Below are positions 1 to 5,564 of a stretch of DNA of 8,420 bases, in pieces. The stretch covers positions 1 to 8,420 of the forward strand of contig CADBRK010000130.1 of the NCBI GenBank assembly GCA_902797065.1, written 5' to 3'. The position numbers and the translations under genes are program-made. The notes below the pieces were generated by a model. The model was not told the DNA's origin, ran no database searches, and saw only the letters and a program-made list of their open reading frames with translations. Positions within the stretch are counted from its first letter, which is position 1, and the number at the start of each line of letters is the position of its first letter. The DNA comes from an uncultured Ruminococcus sp. (lineage in GTDB: Bacteria; Bacillota; Clostridia; Oscillospirales; Acutalibacteraceae).

Positions 1-1
1 C

Positions 2-661
2 GTTCTTCCTTCGTTCGGTAATGTATTTACTTCATTCGGTTCAGAACTTCCTGCTATTTCAAAAGCCGTTATGGGATTCTCCGACTTCATGCTTGCATGG
101 TGGTGGCTTGTTCTTATTATCGTTGTTGGTATTGTTGTCGGCTTTAAATTCCTTCTTCAGTATAACGATTCATTTGCGATGTGGCTTGCAGAGTTCCTGC
201 TTAAAATGCCCGTTATCGGCGACGTTATGAGAAATACGTATATTGCTCGTTTCTGTAATATTATGGCTACTCTTACCGATGCCGGTGTTAGTATTCTGAG
301 AGCATTGGAACTGTCTCGTGACGTTATTTCAAATATCTTTATGAAAGACTGCTTAACGCAGGTTATCGAAGACGTTAAGATCGGTACTCCCATCAATGTA
401 TCCATGAGCCATTATGCCGTATTTGATGCTATTCTCGTATCAATGGTACGTGTAGGTGAGGAGTCGGGTATGTTCTCCGACGCTATGCACAAGATGGCTG
501 ATCTTTATCAGGAGCAGGCAGACGAATCAACAAAGAGATTGACAGAAGCTATGACGCCTGCCATGACAATTATCGTTGCAGGTATGGTTGGTATCGTTGC
601 AGTTGCTATCGTAATGCCGATGTTTGGTATGTACGGTGTTGTTGCAGAATCTGCTCACTAA
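2..661 (+). CDS. Type IV pilus / type II secretion inner-membrane platform protein, PilC/GspF family (C-terminal part, cut by window edge)
   Basis: This is the last 219 residues of a polytopic inner-membrane protein of the PilC/GspF family, the platform on which the pilus or pseudopilus is assembled by the cytoplasmic ATPase. The frame is open to the left edge, so the true start lies outside; the ATG at 71 is internal, because the upstream codons read as family sequence (VLPSFGNVFTSFGSELP). A membrane helix is at visible residues 33-52. The second T2SSF domain follows at about 79-200, with the ARFCNIMATLTDAGVSI stretch at 82-98, the family-typical VGEESGMFSDAMHKMADLYQ at 151-170, and a final helix at 185-207 ending PMFGMYG. 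The ending is natural. Codons such as GTT, CTT and CGT are favoured more than in the next genes, which suggests high expression. Pilus versus secretion use cannot be decided from this fragment. Family assignment is confident. Confidence 0.93.
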   Translation, partial: VLPSFGNVFTSFGSELPAISKAVMGFSDFMLAWWWLVLIIVVGIVVGFKFLLQYNDSFAMWLAEFLLKMPVIGDVMRNTYIARFCNIMATLTDAGVSILRALELSRDVISNIFMKDCLTQVIEDVKIGTPINVSMSHYAVFDAILVSMVRVGEESGMFSDAMHKMADLYQEQADESTKRLTEAMTPAMTIIVAGMVGIVAVAIVMPMFGMYGVVAESAH

Positions 662-692
662 TCCGAAAATCTTCCAAGAAACCTTTATAAAG

Positions 693-727
693 AGAAGCCC
701 GGCCGAAAAGTCGGACTTTTCTTTTGG
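693..727 (+). terminator. Rho-independent terminator after the PilC/GspF gene
   Basis: A 9-bp stem (AAGCCCGGC at 695-703 against GTCGGACTT at 710-718, with one mismatch and one G-U pair) closes a CGAAAA loop and runs into a T-rich tract TTCTTTT at 719-725. It lies 33 bases after the stop codon at 659-661 and probably ends the pilus operon. Confidence 0.75.
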
Positions 728-771
728 TCTTTTTCTCATTTCTCCCGCATAAGATGTAACATGAAATTTAC

Positions 772-776
772 GGGAG
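772..776 (+). promoter_or_regulatory. Ribosome binding site deciding the start at 785
   Basis: GGGAG lies 8 bases before ATG 785 and downstream of the alternative ATG at 761. It therefore supports the shorter reading of the DUF6512-like gene. Confidence 0.65.
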
Positions 777-784
777 TAATTGTG

Positions 785-1384
785 ATGAAAAAACCTATAA
801 TTAACGAAAGCACCCGAAAACTCCTGCTGAAAATGGAAATTTCGGGTGCTGTTTTTGTATCTGTCTGCGCCGTTGCGCTTCACTTTTTATACCGACTGAG
901 CGGTAATGCAGTCTGGGCAGCTGTGTTCGCATCAGTGAACGAAAGCATATGGGAACACATCAAGATATTCACACTGCCGTATGTGCTTTGGGTGTTTGTT
1001 GAGCTGTGTACGGTGCGCGTACCGTTTCGCCGTTTTCTGTGCTCCAAGGTCATAGGGCTGTACTTTTTGCTGTTGTCTATTCCGTTATTCTATTATGCAT
1101 ACACATTTCTACTCGGTAAAAATATCGCATTTCTCGATATAAGCTGCGGCTTTGTATTTACCGCAGTGTCGTTTATAGTATCGTATCGCCTGATTGTTTA
1201 TGCGCCGTACATACAGAGATACTATACGGCTTCTGTCGTTCTTCTTGTGCTTTACTGTTTAATGACGGGATACTTCACGTTTCTCCCTCCGCGTCTGGAG
1301 CTTTTTCGTGACCCGATAACAGGAGCGTACGGACTGCCGGTAAAGTCAGCTGCGCATGTCTTTCGGGAGCCACCATGCCTTTAA
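785..1384 (+). CDS. DUF6512-like integral membrane protein
   Basis: A 199-residue, very hydrophobic protein of unknown function. About five or six membrane helices are visible (roughly residues 20-38, 61-77, 87-109, 117-136 and 147-168). The motif VNESIWEH at 51-58, the FLPP at 166-169 and the LFRDPITGAYG at 173-183 match what I recall of the clostridial DUF6512 family. I chose ATG 785 because GGGAG at 772-776 sits 8 bases upstream; the in-frame ATG at 761 has no ribosome site. ATG 833 (MEISG..) would give a length nearer the usual family size but also lacks a ribosome site. The last ~16 residues after the family end run antisense into the end of the convergent MATE gene (39 bp overlap). A perfect 11-bp inverted repeat followed by a T run lies inside codons 9-24 (separate entry). 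No partner gene suggests a role. Confidence 0.8.
   Translation: MKKPIINESTRKLLLKMEISGAVFVSVCAVALHFLYRLSGNAVWAAVFASVNESIWEHIKIFTLPYVLWVFVELCTVRVPFRRFLCSKVIGLYFLLLSIPLFYYAYTFLLGKNIAFLDISCGFVFTAVSFIVSYRLIVYAPYIQRYYTASVVLLVLYCLMTGYFTFLPPRLELFRDPITGAYGLPVKSAAHVFREPPCL
809..856 (+). terminator. Terminator-like hairpin inside the start of the DUF6512-like gene
   Basis: A perfect 11-bp inverted repeat, AGCACCCGAAA (809-819) and TTTCGGGTGCT (840-850), encloses a 20-base loop and is followed directly by GTTTTTGT. It has the shape of an intrinsic terminator but lies within codons 9-24 of the gene. It may back up the terminator at 693-727, attenuate this gene, or be fortuitous. Shape is seen; activity is inferred. 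Confidence 0.45.
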
Positions 1385-2680
1385 GTAGAAAAAGACTACA
1401 AGCAGAGTTGACATGATCCAGCCGATCGGCCATGAGAACCATATTCCTCTGACGCCGTATATCGGCGTTAAAATATATGACAGGATCACACGCAGCAGCA
1501 GATCCGAAAAAGTAGACGCCATAAAAAATCCTACCGCGCCCGAGCCTCGCATTATACCGTCCGTTGCAAGCTTAACCATTACCACAAGATAAAACGGTGA
1601 AATGATAAGCAGGAATTCTTTTCCCGTTTGAAGGGCAAGTGCAGTCGGGTCTTTCAGAAAAAGAGATACGATAAATGTACCGGCAAGTGTAAAGCATATG
1701 ATAAAAGGCAGCGCAATGGCTGCGCCTATTTTAATCGACGAGCGGTACCCCTGACGTACTCTTTCGGTGTTTCCGCTGCCAAGGTTCTGCGCAGTGTAGT
1801 TAGAGATTGCATTTGCGGAGGTGTTAAACACCGTTATCGCAAATGTGTTAAGCTGGATAGCCACGCCGTACCCCGCAACGACGGAAGAACCGTACTTGTT
1901 TACCAAGCCCTGGATCATCAGCGTACCCACGGAAACGAAACTCTGCTGTAATATACTGGGAACAGCGAGTATCAGTATTTTCTTCAGCGCGGATGACGAT
2001 ACAAGAGGGGGCTTTGAATTTGTCTTTATTTTTTTGATCTCTCTTGTGAGTGCGATTATCGACATAAAGCAGGAAATTCCCTGAGCTATGAAGGTTGCCC
2101 ACGCAACGCCTGCCACGCCTAAGTTAAGTATCGCTACAAAGATGTAATCAAGAATAATATTCCCTGCAGATGACGCAATAAGGAAGTAAAGCGGAGTTCG
2201 TGAATTTCCGAGCGCATTGAATACACCGGTGCATACATTGTATAAGTACAGAAAAATAAATCCGTATATGTATATATTAAGATAGACAGCCGTATCGGCA
2301 AAGATGTTATCCGGGGTGTGAAGCGCATTGAGTATCGGCGCCGAAAGAAACTTGCTGATTACAGAGAGAGTTATCCCTGCAGTCAGTGCAAGGAAAAATG
2401 AAGTCGTTACGGCGGTCTTGACGTCACCATACTTTTTTGCTCCGTAGAATCGGGAGATTACCACCGAACATCCGATGTTCGTTCCGAGCGCAAATGCCAT
2501 AATTATCATAGTGATAGGGTACGACGCGCTGATCGCCGCCAGAGCGTCCTCTCCCGCATATCTGCCGGCTATAACTTTGTCGGCTATGTTGTACGCCTGC
2601 TGAAACGCCACGCTTACTATCATAGGCAGGGCAAAGCGTATAAGCGTTCTTGTAGGATTATCTTTTGTAAGGTCTGTCAC
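1346..2680 (-). CDS. MATE family multidrug / metabolite efflux transporter
   Basis: A complete 444-residue MATE (multi-antimicrobial extrusion) protein, a cytoplasmic-membrane Na+- or H+-coupled antiporter of the MOP superfamily with 12 predicted helices in two homologous halves. The first half opens with DLTKDNPTRTLIRFALPMIV (residues 3-22) and contains NIADKVIAGRYAG (31-43) and GCSVVISRFYGAKK (70-83). The second half begins near 232 with LKKILILAVPSILQQ and contains NYTAQNLGSGN near 294-304. Length agrees with the usual 440-460. I chose GTG at 2680 because GGAGAG (complement of 2689-2694) lies 8 bases upstream and because the start of transcription predicted from the promoter at 2713-2741 falls near 2706, leaving no leader for a TTG start at 2707. 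It is transcribed alone. Its 3' end overlaps the convergent DUF6512-like gene. Substrate cannot be told from sequence. Confidence 0.93.
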   Translation of the reverse strand: MTDLTKDNPTRTLIRFALPMIVSVAFQQAYNIADKVIAGRYAGEDALAAISASYPITMIIMAFALGTNIGCSVVISRFYGAKKYGDVKTAVTTSFFLALTAGITLSVISKFLSAPILNALHTPDNIFADTAVYLNIYIYGFIFLYLYNVCTGVFNALGNSRTPLYFLIASSAGNIILDYIFVAILNLGVAGVAWATFIAQGISCFMSIIALTREIKKIKTNSKPPLVSSSALKKILILAVPSILQQSFVSVGTLMIQGLVNKYGSSVVAGYGVAIQLNTFAITVFNTSANAISNYTAQNLGSGNTERVRQGYRSSIKIGAAIALPFIICFTLAGTFIVSLFLKDPTALALQTGKEFLLIISPFYLVVMVKLATDGIMRGSGAVGFFMASTFSDLLLRVILSYILTPIYGVRGIWFSWPIGWIMSTLLVVFFYLKAWWLPKDMRS

Positions 2681-2688
2681 ATGGATCA

Positions 2689-2694
2689 CTCTCC
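2689..2694 (-). promoter_or_regulatory. Ribosome binding site deciding the GTG start of the MATE gene
   Basis: The complement reads GGAGAG, 8 bases before the GTG at 2680. A TTG nine codons upstream (2707) keeps the frame open but would place this site inside the coding region. Confidence 0.75.
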
Positions 2695-2712
2695 GTACTG
2701 TTTTCAAAAAAT

Positions 2713-2741
2713 ATATTACACCGTTTTTTGCTGAATGTCAA
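2713..2741 (-). promoter_or_regulatory. Sigma-A-type promoter of the MATE gene
   Basis: On the minus strand the -35 is a perfect TTGACA (complement of 2736-2741) and the -10 is TAATAT (complement of 2713-2718), separated by exactly 17 bases. Transcription should begin near 2706, about 26 bases before the GTG start. No operator is evident, so the pump is probably expressed constitutively. Confidence 0.8.
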
Positions 2742-2750
2742 ATGGAGACT

Positions 2751-2991
2751 GTGCAAAAACATAGTTGAAATAAAATGCAGGTTTAATGCTATACTCCCTC
2801 CGTCACTTGACCGCTAAAGCGCTCAGTGACACCTCCCTCAACGAGGAGGCAGAAAAAGCCGCATGAAATGCGGTAAAAACAAGGCTCCTTCTACGAGGGA
2901 GCTGTCAGCTATGCTGACAGAAGGAGAGTAAAAAGATAGGACGGAAAAACCTTTTTTAACGTTCTCTTTGACTTTTTGCACGTTCTGAATG
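2751..2991. repeat. Palindromic intergenic repeat element (possible MITE or REP-like element)
   Basis: A non-coding block made of successive hairpins: GTCACT/AGTGAC (2802-2807/2825-2830), CCTC..GAGG around 2832-2849, CCGCAT/ATGCGG (2859-2864/2868-2873), CTCCTTCT/AGAAGGAG (2885-2892/2919-2926), GCTCC/GGAGC (2884-2888/2898-2902), and CTGTCAGC/GCTGACAG (2902-2909/2913-2920). GTGCAAAAA at 2751-2759 and its exact complement TTTTTGCAC at 2973-2981 could mark the outer ends. No target-site duplication is evident. CTCCCTC..GAGGGAG elements of this style are, from general knowledge, common between genes in gut clostridia. I see no open frame of note, so any transposase would have to act in trans. Confidence 0.6.
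2895..2991 (+). repeat. Direct repeat unit, copy A (~97 bp)
   Basis: It starts GAGGGAGCTGTCAGCT and ends TTTTTGCACGTTCTGAATG. It matches copy B (3161-3254) over its whole length with scattered differences, including an identical 17-mer GTAAAAAGATAGGACGG at 2928-2944. It forms the right part of the palindromic element. Confidence 0.75.
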
Positions 2992-2997
2992 AATAAT

Positions 2998-3021
2998 AGC
3001 GGAAAATCGTTCCGCTCTTTT
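2998..3021 (+). terminator. Terminator-like hairpin in the intergenic region
   Basis: A perfect 7-bp stem AGCGGAA (2998-3004) / TTCCGCT (3010-3016) with a 5-base loop is followed by CTTTT. There is no plus-strand gene just upstream for it to terminate, so it may be part of the repeat region or end a short unannotated transcript. Confidence 0.4.
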
Positions 3022-3080
3022 ATTGTATTAATATTTTTTTGAACCTATTCTATAAAAATAGGAGCAAAGCGACTCCGATA

Positions 3081-3134
3081 TTTTTAAGTTTTAAGTTTTA
3101 AGTCTTCAGTTTTCAGTAAAATCACAACTGAAAA
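3081..3134. repeat. Short tandem TTTTAAG repeat plus adjoining inverted repeat
   Basis: Three TTTTAAG units run from 3082 to 3102. Just downstream TTTTCAGT (3110-3117) and ACTGAAAA (3127-3134) form a perfect 8-bp inverted repeat with a 9-base loop. This is non-coding and lies between the two copies of the longer direct repeat. Confidence 0.55.
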
Positions 3135-3160
3135 ACCTTAAGTTGACGACTTTGCTCACA

Positions 3161-3254
3161 GAGGGAGCTGTCAGCTACGCTGACTGAGGGAGGGTAAAAA
3201 GATAGGACGGGAAAGCTGATTTAACTTTTTTTGATTTTTTGCACGGTCGTAATG
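3161..3254 (+). repeat. Direct repeat unit, copy B (~94 bp)
   Basis: A second copy of 2895-2991, with the same GAGGGAGCTGTCAGCT opening, the same near-palindrome (TGTCAGC, TAC, GCTGAC), the identical 17-mer at 3194-3210, and the same TTTTTTGCAC near the end (3235-3244). The left half of the element seen in copy A's neighbourhood is missing here, so this looks like a partial copy. It overlaps the upstream open part of the reading frame of the small Cys-rich gene, a further reason to start that gene at 3288. Confidence 0.75.
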
Positions 3255-3287
3255 CCTGACCTTATACCGGCTGAAAGAAGGCTTGAT

Positions 3288-3449
3288 GTGATTATTTCAT
3301 GGGTTATCATTTTATTGATCTTTCTTGCTCTTGCGGCGATTTCCGCAAGTATTATTGTCAGGAATAATAAGGATTTTAACGACAGCTGCTCGCGGTGTCC
3401 GTATAAAAAAGAATGTAAAAGTAAAAAGATTTTTAAAAACAGAAATTAA
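3288..3449 (+). CDS. Small Cys-rich single-span membrane protein (FeoB-associated-like)
   Basis: A 53-residue protein with one membrane helix at residues 2-25 (IISWVIILLIFLALAAISAS) and a short polar tail containing three cysteines in CSRCPYKKEC (33-42) and ending in lysine-rich sequence. The layout, a helix at the extreme N-terminus and then a Cys cluster, resembles the tiny FeoB-associated Cys-rich membrane proteins of clostridia, but there is no feoB or feoA in this window and the Cys count is low. I chose GTG 3288 because AGAAGG at 3276-3281 sits 6 bases upstream. The frame is open further left to an ATG at 3252 and a TTG at 3231, but those lie in repeat copy B and have no ribosome site. 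No promoter is clear. The tail could bind a metal or form disulfides. Coding status is likely; the function is a guess. Confidence 0.6.
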   Translation: MIISWVIILLIFLALAAISASIIVRNNKDFNDSCSRCPYKKECKSKKIFKNRN

Positions 3450-3451
3450 TA

Positions 3452-3480
3452 TTGCTTTTTTCGGATAAAGGGTGTATAAT
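3452..3480 (+). promoter_or_regulatory. Promoter of the MarR regulator gene
   Basis: TTGCTT (3452-3457) and a perfect TATAAT (3475-3480) are separated by 17 bases. The -35 begins three bases after the stop of the Cys-rich gene. Transcription should start near 3487, inside the first palindrome of the operator, and leaves a leader of about 105 bases. Confidence 0.75.
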
Positions 3481-3506
3481 AACTATGTTATATGGTAACT
3501 ATGTTA
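3480..3506. promoter_or_regulatory. Twin palindromic operators, probably for the MarR regulator
   Basis: The 11-base palindrome TAACTATGTTA occurs twice, at 3480-3490 and 3496-3506, with centres 16 bases apart, about one and a half helical turns. The second is extended to GTAACTATGTTAC (3495-3507). The first overlaps the last base of the -10 and the predicted start of transcription. MarR proteins commonly bind short palindromes at their own promoters and repress, so autoregulation is inferred; binding is not shown. Confidence 0.65.
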
Positions 3507-3593
3507 CATAATTTGTCGGTTTAAATCGGTGCACATAAGGTATCGGAGTGGTATTATGATATTCTGATCCGCACCAAAGGTGGGTTAAAAGAA

Positions 3594-4055
3594 ATGATAA
3601 CGCCGGATCAAAGGTCAATGATTATAAATACTTTTCACTCTCTTACTATGCTGAATTTTTCTCCTGTGCTTGAATGCGTTTCTCAGTCGGAGTTTTTTGT
3701 GTTGATGGCTGTAGATAAACTGTCCTCGTACAGCGAAAAGAACACGGGTAAGGTTTCGAGTATTGCCGAGATACTGCATGTATCGTCGCCTGCAATTTCA
3801 AGAACGCTTACTTCTCTCGAAAACAAAGGGTATGCTGTTCGGTGCGTCGATGTACAGAACAGACGGAACACGGGAGTAAAGCTTACCAAAGAGGGAATGG
3901 CAGTGCTTCATAAAGAATGTGAAAACGTTAACGGCGTTTTCGGCGAAGTTGCGGAAAGTATGGGAGCGGAGAAGATCCGGCTGCTGATAACTCTTGCAGA
4001 CGAGATGATGAACAGCTTTTCGGTTGCATTGGCAAACAGGAAGAGTAATGCTTGA
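3594..4055 (+). CDS. MarR family winged-helix transcriptional regulator
   Basis: A complete 153-residue regulator of usual MarR length, expected to act as a dimer that leaves its DNA when a small ligand or oxidant is present. The N-terminal helices (about 5-45) belong to the dimerisation region. The winged-helix DNA-binding domain covers about 53-102, with the recognition-helix region VSSPAISRTLTSLENKGYAV (63-82) and the wing around DVQNRRNTGVKLTKEG (86-101); the C-terminal helices (105-148) close the dimer. Cysteines at 28, 84 and 109 are present, but a redox role is not shown. ATG 3594 is chosen for AAGGTGGG at 3577-3584. Two identical palindromes at its promoter point to autoregulation. 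It lies 58 bases upstream of citrate synthase, whose own promoter overlaps this stop codon. Ligand and other targets are unknown. Confidence 0.9.
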   Translation: MITPDQRSMIINTFHSLTMLNFSPVLECVSQSEFFVLMAVDKLSSYSEKNTGKVSSIAEILHVSSPAISRTLTSLENKGYAVRCVDVQNRRNTGVKLTKEGMAVLHKECENVNGVFGEVAESMGAEKIRLLITLADEMMNSFSVALANRKSNA

Positions 4056-4080
4056 ATTACATTTGCGTTAGATGTATAAT
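4052..4080 (+). promoter_or_regulatory. Promoter of the citrate synthase gene
   Basis: TTGAAT (4052-4057) and a perfect TATAAT (4075-4080) are spaced by 17 bases. The -35 overlaps the TGA stop of the MarR gene. A second TATAAT at 4086-4091 lacks a suitable -35. The copies of the MarR-type palindrome are not repeated here, so the gene need not be under that regulator. Confidence 0.7.
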
Positions 4081-4113
4081 AGAACTATAATACGGCGAAG
4101 GACGTGATTAAAC

Positions 4114-5493
4114 ATGGCGGACGGAATCAGATTTATTGAGAAAATACAGGGTGATCTAATGCCCGAGATCAGGAAGTATGCAGAGATCTGCAAAGAAAAT
4201 ACAAATTTTGATCCTGCCCTTTACACAAAATACAATGTCAAACGAGGATTGAGAGACCTGGACGGTAAAGGCGTTCTGACAGGTCTTACCGAAATATCCG
4301 AGATCAGACAAAACAAAATTGTTGACGGAAAAACTGTTCCCTGCGACGGTAAGCTGTTCTACAGAGGATACAACGTCGAGGATATTATTGCAGGCTTTCC
4401 GCAGGATTCAAATTTCGGGTTTGAAGAGGTAACGTATCTCCTGCTGTTCGGAAATCTGCCCACAAAGGATCAGCTTGAGAATTTTAAAGGCATACTGTCC
4501 GTTTACAGAGCGTTGCCCGATACATTTGTGCGTGACGTAATCATGAAAGCCCCCAATTCCGACATGATGAATGCGCTTGCAAAGAGTGTGCTTACTCTGC
4601 ATTCTTACGATAATCAGGCTAACGATATTTCTATCGACAATGTTCTTCGTCAGTCGCTGCAGCTTATCGCAGAATTTCCGATGATAGCCGTTTATGCGTA
4701 CCATGCGTATAATTACGTGAATAATCATAATCTTTTCATACATCATCCCGATCCGAATAAATCCACTGCGGAAAACATTCTGCTCATGCTTCGTCCCGAT
4801 AAAAAATACACCGAGCTTGAAGCAAAAGTCCTTGATATTGCGCTTGTGCTCCATGCAGAACACGGCGGCGGCAACAACTCGACCTTCACAACGCACGTTG
4901 TTACAAGTTCGGGTACAGATACATACTCGGCTATCGCTGCGGCGCTCTGCTCGCTGAAAGGACCGAAACACGGCGGCGCAAACGTTAAGGTTTGCGGAAT
5001 GTTTGAAGAAATGAAAAAGGCAGTCAAGGATTGGCACGACGAGGATGAGGTTTCTGCGTATCTTGAAAAAATCCTCCATAAAGAGGCTTTTGACAGATCC
5101 GGTCTTATTTACGGTATGGGTCATGCCGTATACTCGATCTCCGACCCGAGAGCAAGAGTATTCAGACAGTTTGTTGTCAAGCTTGCTCAGGAGAAGGGCA
5201 TGATGGAAGAGTACGCACTTTACGAGAATGTCGAAAAGCTTGCGCCTGTCGTTATCGGCAGAGAGAGAAACATCTATAAGGGCGTAAGTGCGAATATAGA
5301 TTTCTACAGCGGTTTTGTTTATTCTATGCTCGACCTGCCGCCCGATCTCTATACGCCGCTTTTTGCCATTGCAAGAATATCCGGCTGGAGCGCACACCGC
5401 ATAGAGGAGCTTATCAACGCGGGCAAGATCATTCGTCCCGCATATATGAGCATTATGCCCGAGCGTGCTTATATTCCCATGAACAACAGATGA
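4114..5493 (+). CDS. Citrate (Si)-synthase family protein
   Basis: A complete 459-residue enzyme of the GltA/CitZ fold that condenses acetyl-CoA and oxaloacetate to citrate and CoA in the cytosol. In a fermentative anaerobe this normally feeds 2-oxoglutarate and glutamate synthesis. Catalytic motifs are intact: HAEHGGGNNST at 247-257 (first catalytic His in HxxH), GPKHGGAN at 283-290, the signature GMGHAVYSISDPR at 334-346 (His337), and the IDFYSG at 395-400 (Asp396). It begins with the longer N-terminal region seen in clostridial members, including NVKRGLRDLDGKGVLTGLT at 41-59 and LFYRGYNVEDI at 81-91. ATG 4114 follows GAAGGA (4097-4102) by 11 bases. It has its own promoter and a stem-loop 6 bases after the stop. 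No aconitase or isocitrate dehydrogenase is adjacent. A 2-methylcitrate synthase activity cannot be excluded. Codon use looks normal for the region. Confidence 0.95.
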   Translation: MADGIRFIEKIQGDLMPEIRKYAEICKENTNFDPALYTKYNVKRGLRDLDGKGVLTGLTEISEIRQNKIVDGKTVPCDGKLFYRGYNVEDIIAGFPQDSNFGFEEVTYLLLFGNLPTKDQLENFKGILSVYRALPDTFVRDVIMKAPNSDMMNALAKSVLTLHSYDNQANDISIDNVLRQSLQLIAEFPMIAVYAYHAYNYVNNHNLFIHHPDPNKSTAENILLMLRPDKKYTELEAKVLDIALVLHAEHGGGNNSTFTTHVVTSSGTDTYSAIAAALCSLKGPKHGGANVKVCGMFEEMKKAVKDWHDEDEVSAYLEKILHKEAFDRSGLIYGMGHAVYSISDPRARVFRQFVVKLAQEKGMMEEYALYENVEKLAPVVIGRERNIYKGVSANIDFYSGFVYSMLDLPPDLYTPLFAIARISGWSAHRIEELINAGKIIRPAYMSIMPERAYIPMNNR

Positions 5494-5498
5494 TATTA

Positions 5499-5534
5499 CG
5501 CCGGCAGAATCAGACCTGTCGGCGATTTGATTGT
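5499..5534 (+). terminator. Stem-loop after citrate synthase (weak terminator)
   Basis: CGCCGGCAG (5499-5507) and CTGTCGGCG (5516-5524) pair over 9 bp with one G-U pair and an 8-base loop. The tail ATTTGATTGT is only partly T-rich, so termination may be incomplete and some transcripts could run into the gene at 5565, which has no evident promoter. Confidence 0.55.
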
Positions 5535-5564
5535 AACAAAAATTAATTCGGAAGGTGCAGAGTA

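Noticed and set aside
21..230. Plus-strand open frame of 69 codons at the left edge
   Set aside because: It is out of frame with the PilC/GspF reading frame, which covers the same bases and matches the family.
527..883. Minus-strand open frame covering the end of the PilC/GspF gene and the start of the DUF6512-like gene
   Set aside because: It spans a terminator and the starts and ends of real genes on the other strand, and its product is basic and without any domain.
2708..3230. tRNA or structured ncRNA in the repeat-rich gap
   Set aside because: The hairpins do not form a cloverleaf, and no CCA end, T-arm motif or known riboswitch core is seen; simple palindromes explain the structure better.
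2794..3254. CRISPR array
   Set aside because: Only two long imperfect units 266 bp apart, without regular short repeats and unique spacers and without cas genes.
3231..3287. Longer start (TTG 3231 or ATG 3252) for the small Cys-rich protein
   Set aside because: The segment lies in repeat copy B, has no ribosome site, and would put polar residues before a helix that starts well at GTG 3288.
4060..4100. MarR-type operator at the citrate synthase promoter
   Set aside because: AACTAT occurs once (4084-4089) but the palindrome TAACTATGTTA is not formed, so I do not claim a binding site.
4408..5397. A long minus-strand open frame (329 codons) opposite citrate synthase
   Set aside because: It is the antisense of a confident citrate synthase with intact catalytic motifs; it has a low-complexity, Cys/Arg/Ile-rich composition and no recognisable domain. 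Open antisense frames of this kind follow from the codon bias of the real gene.
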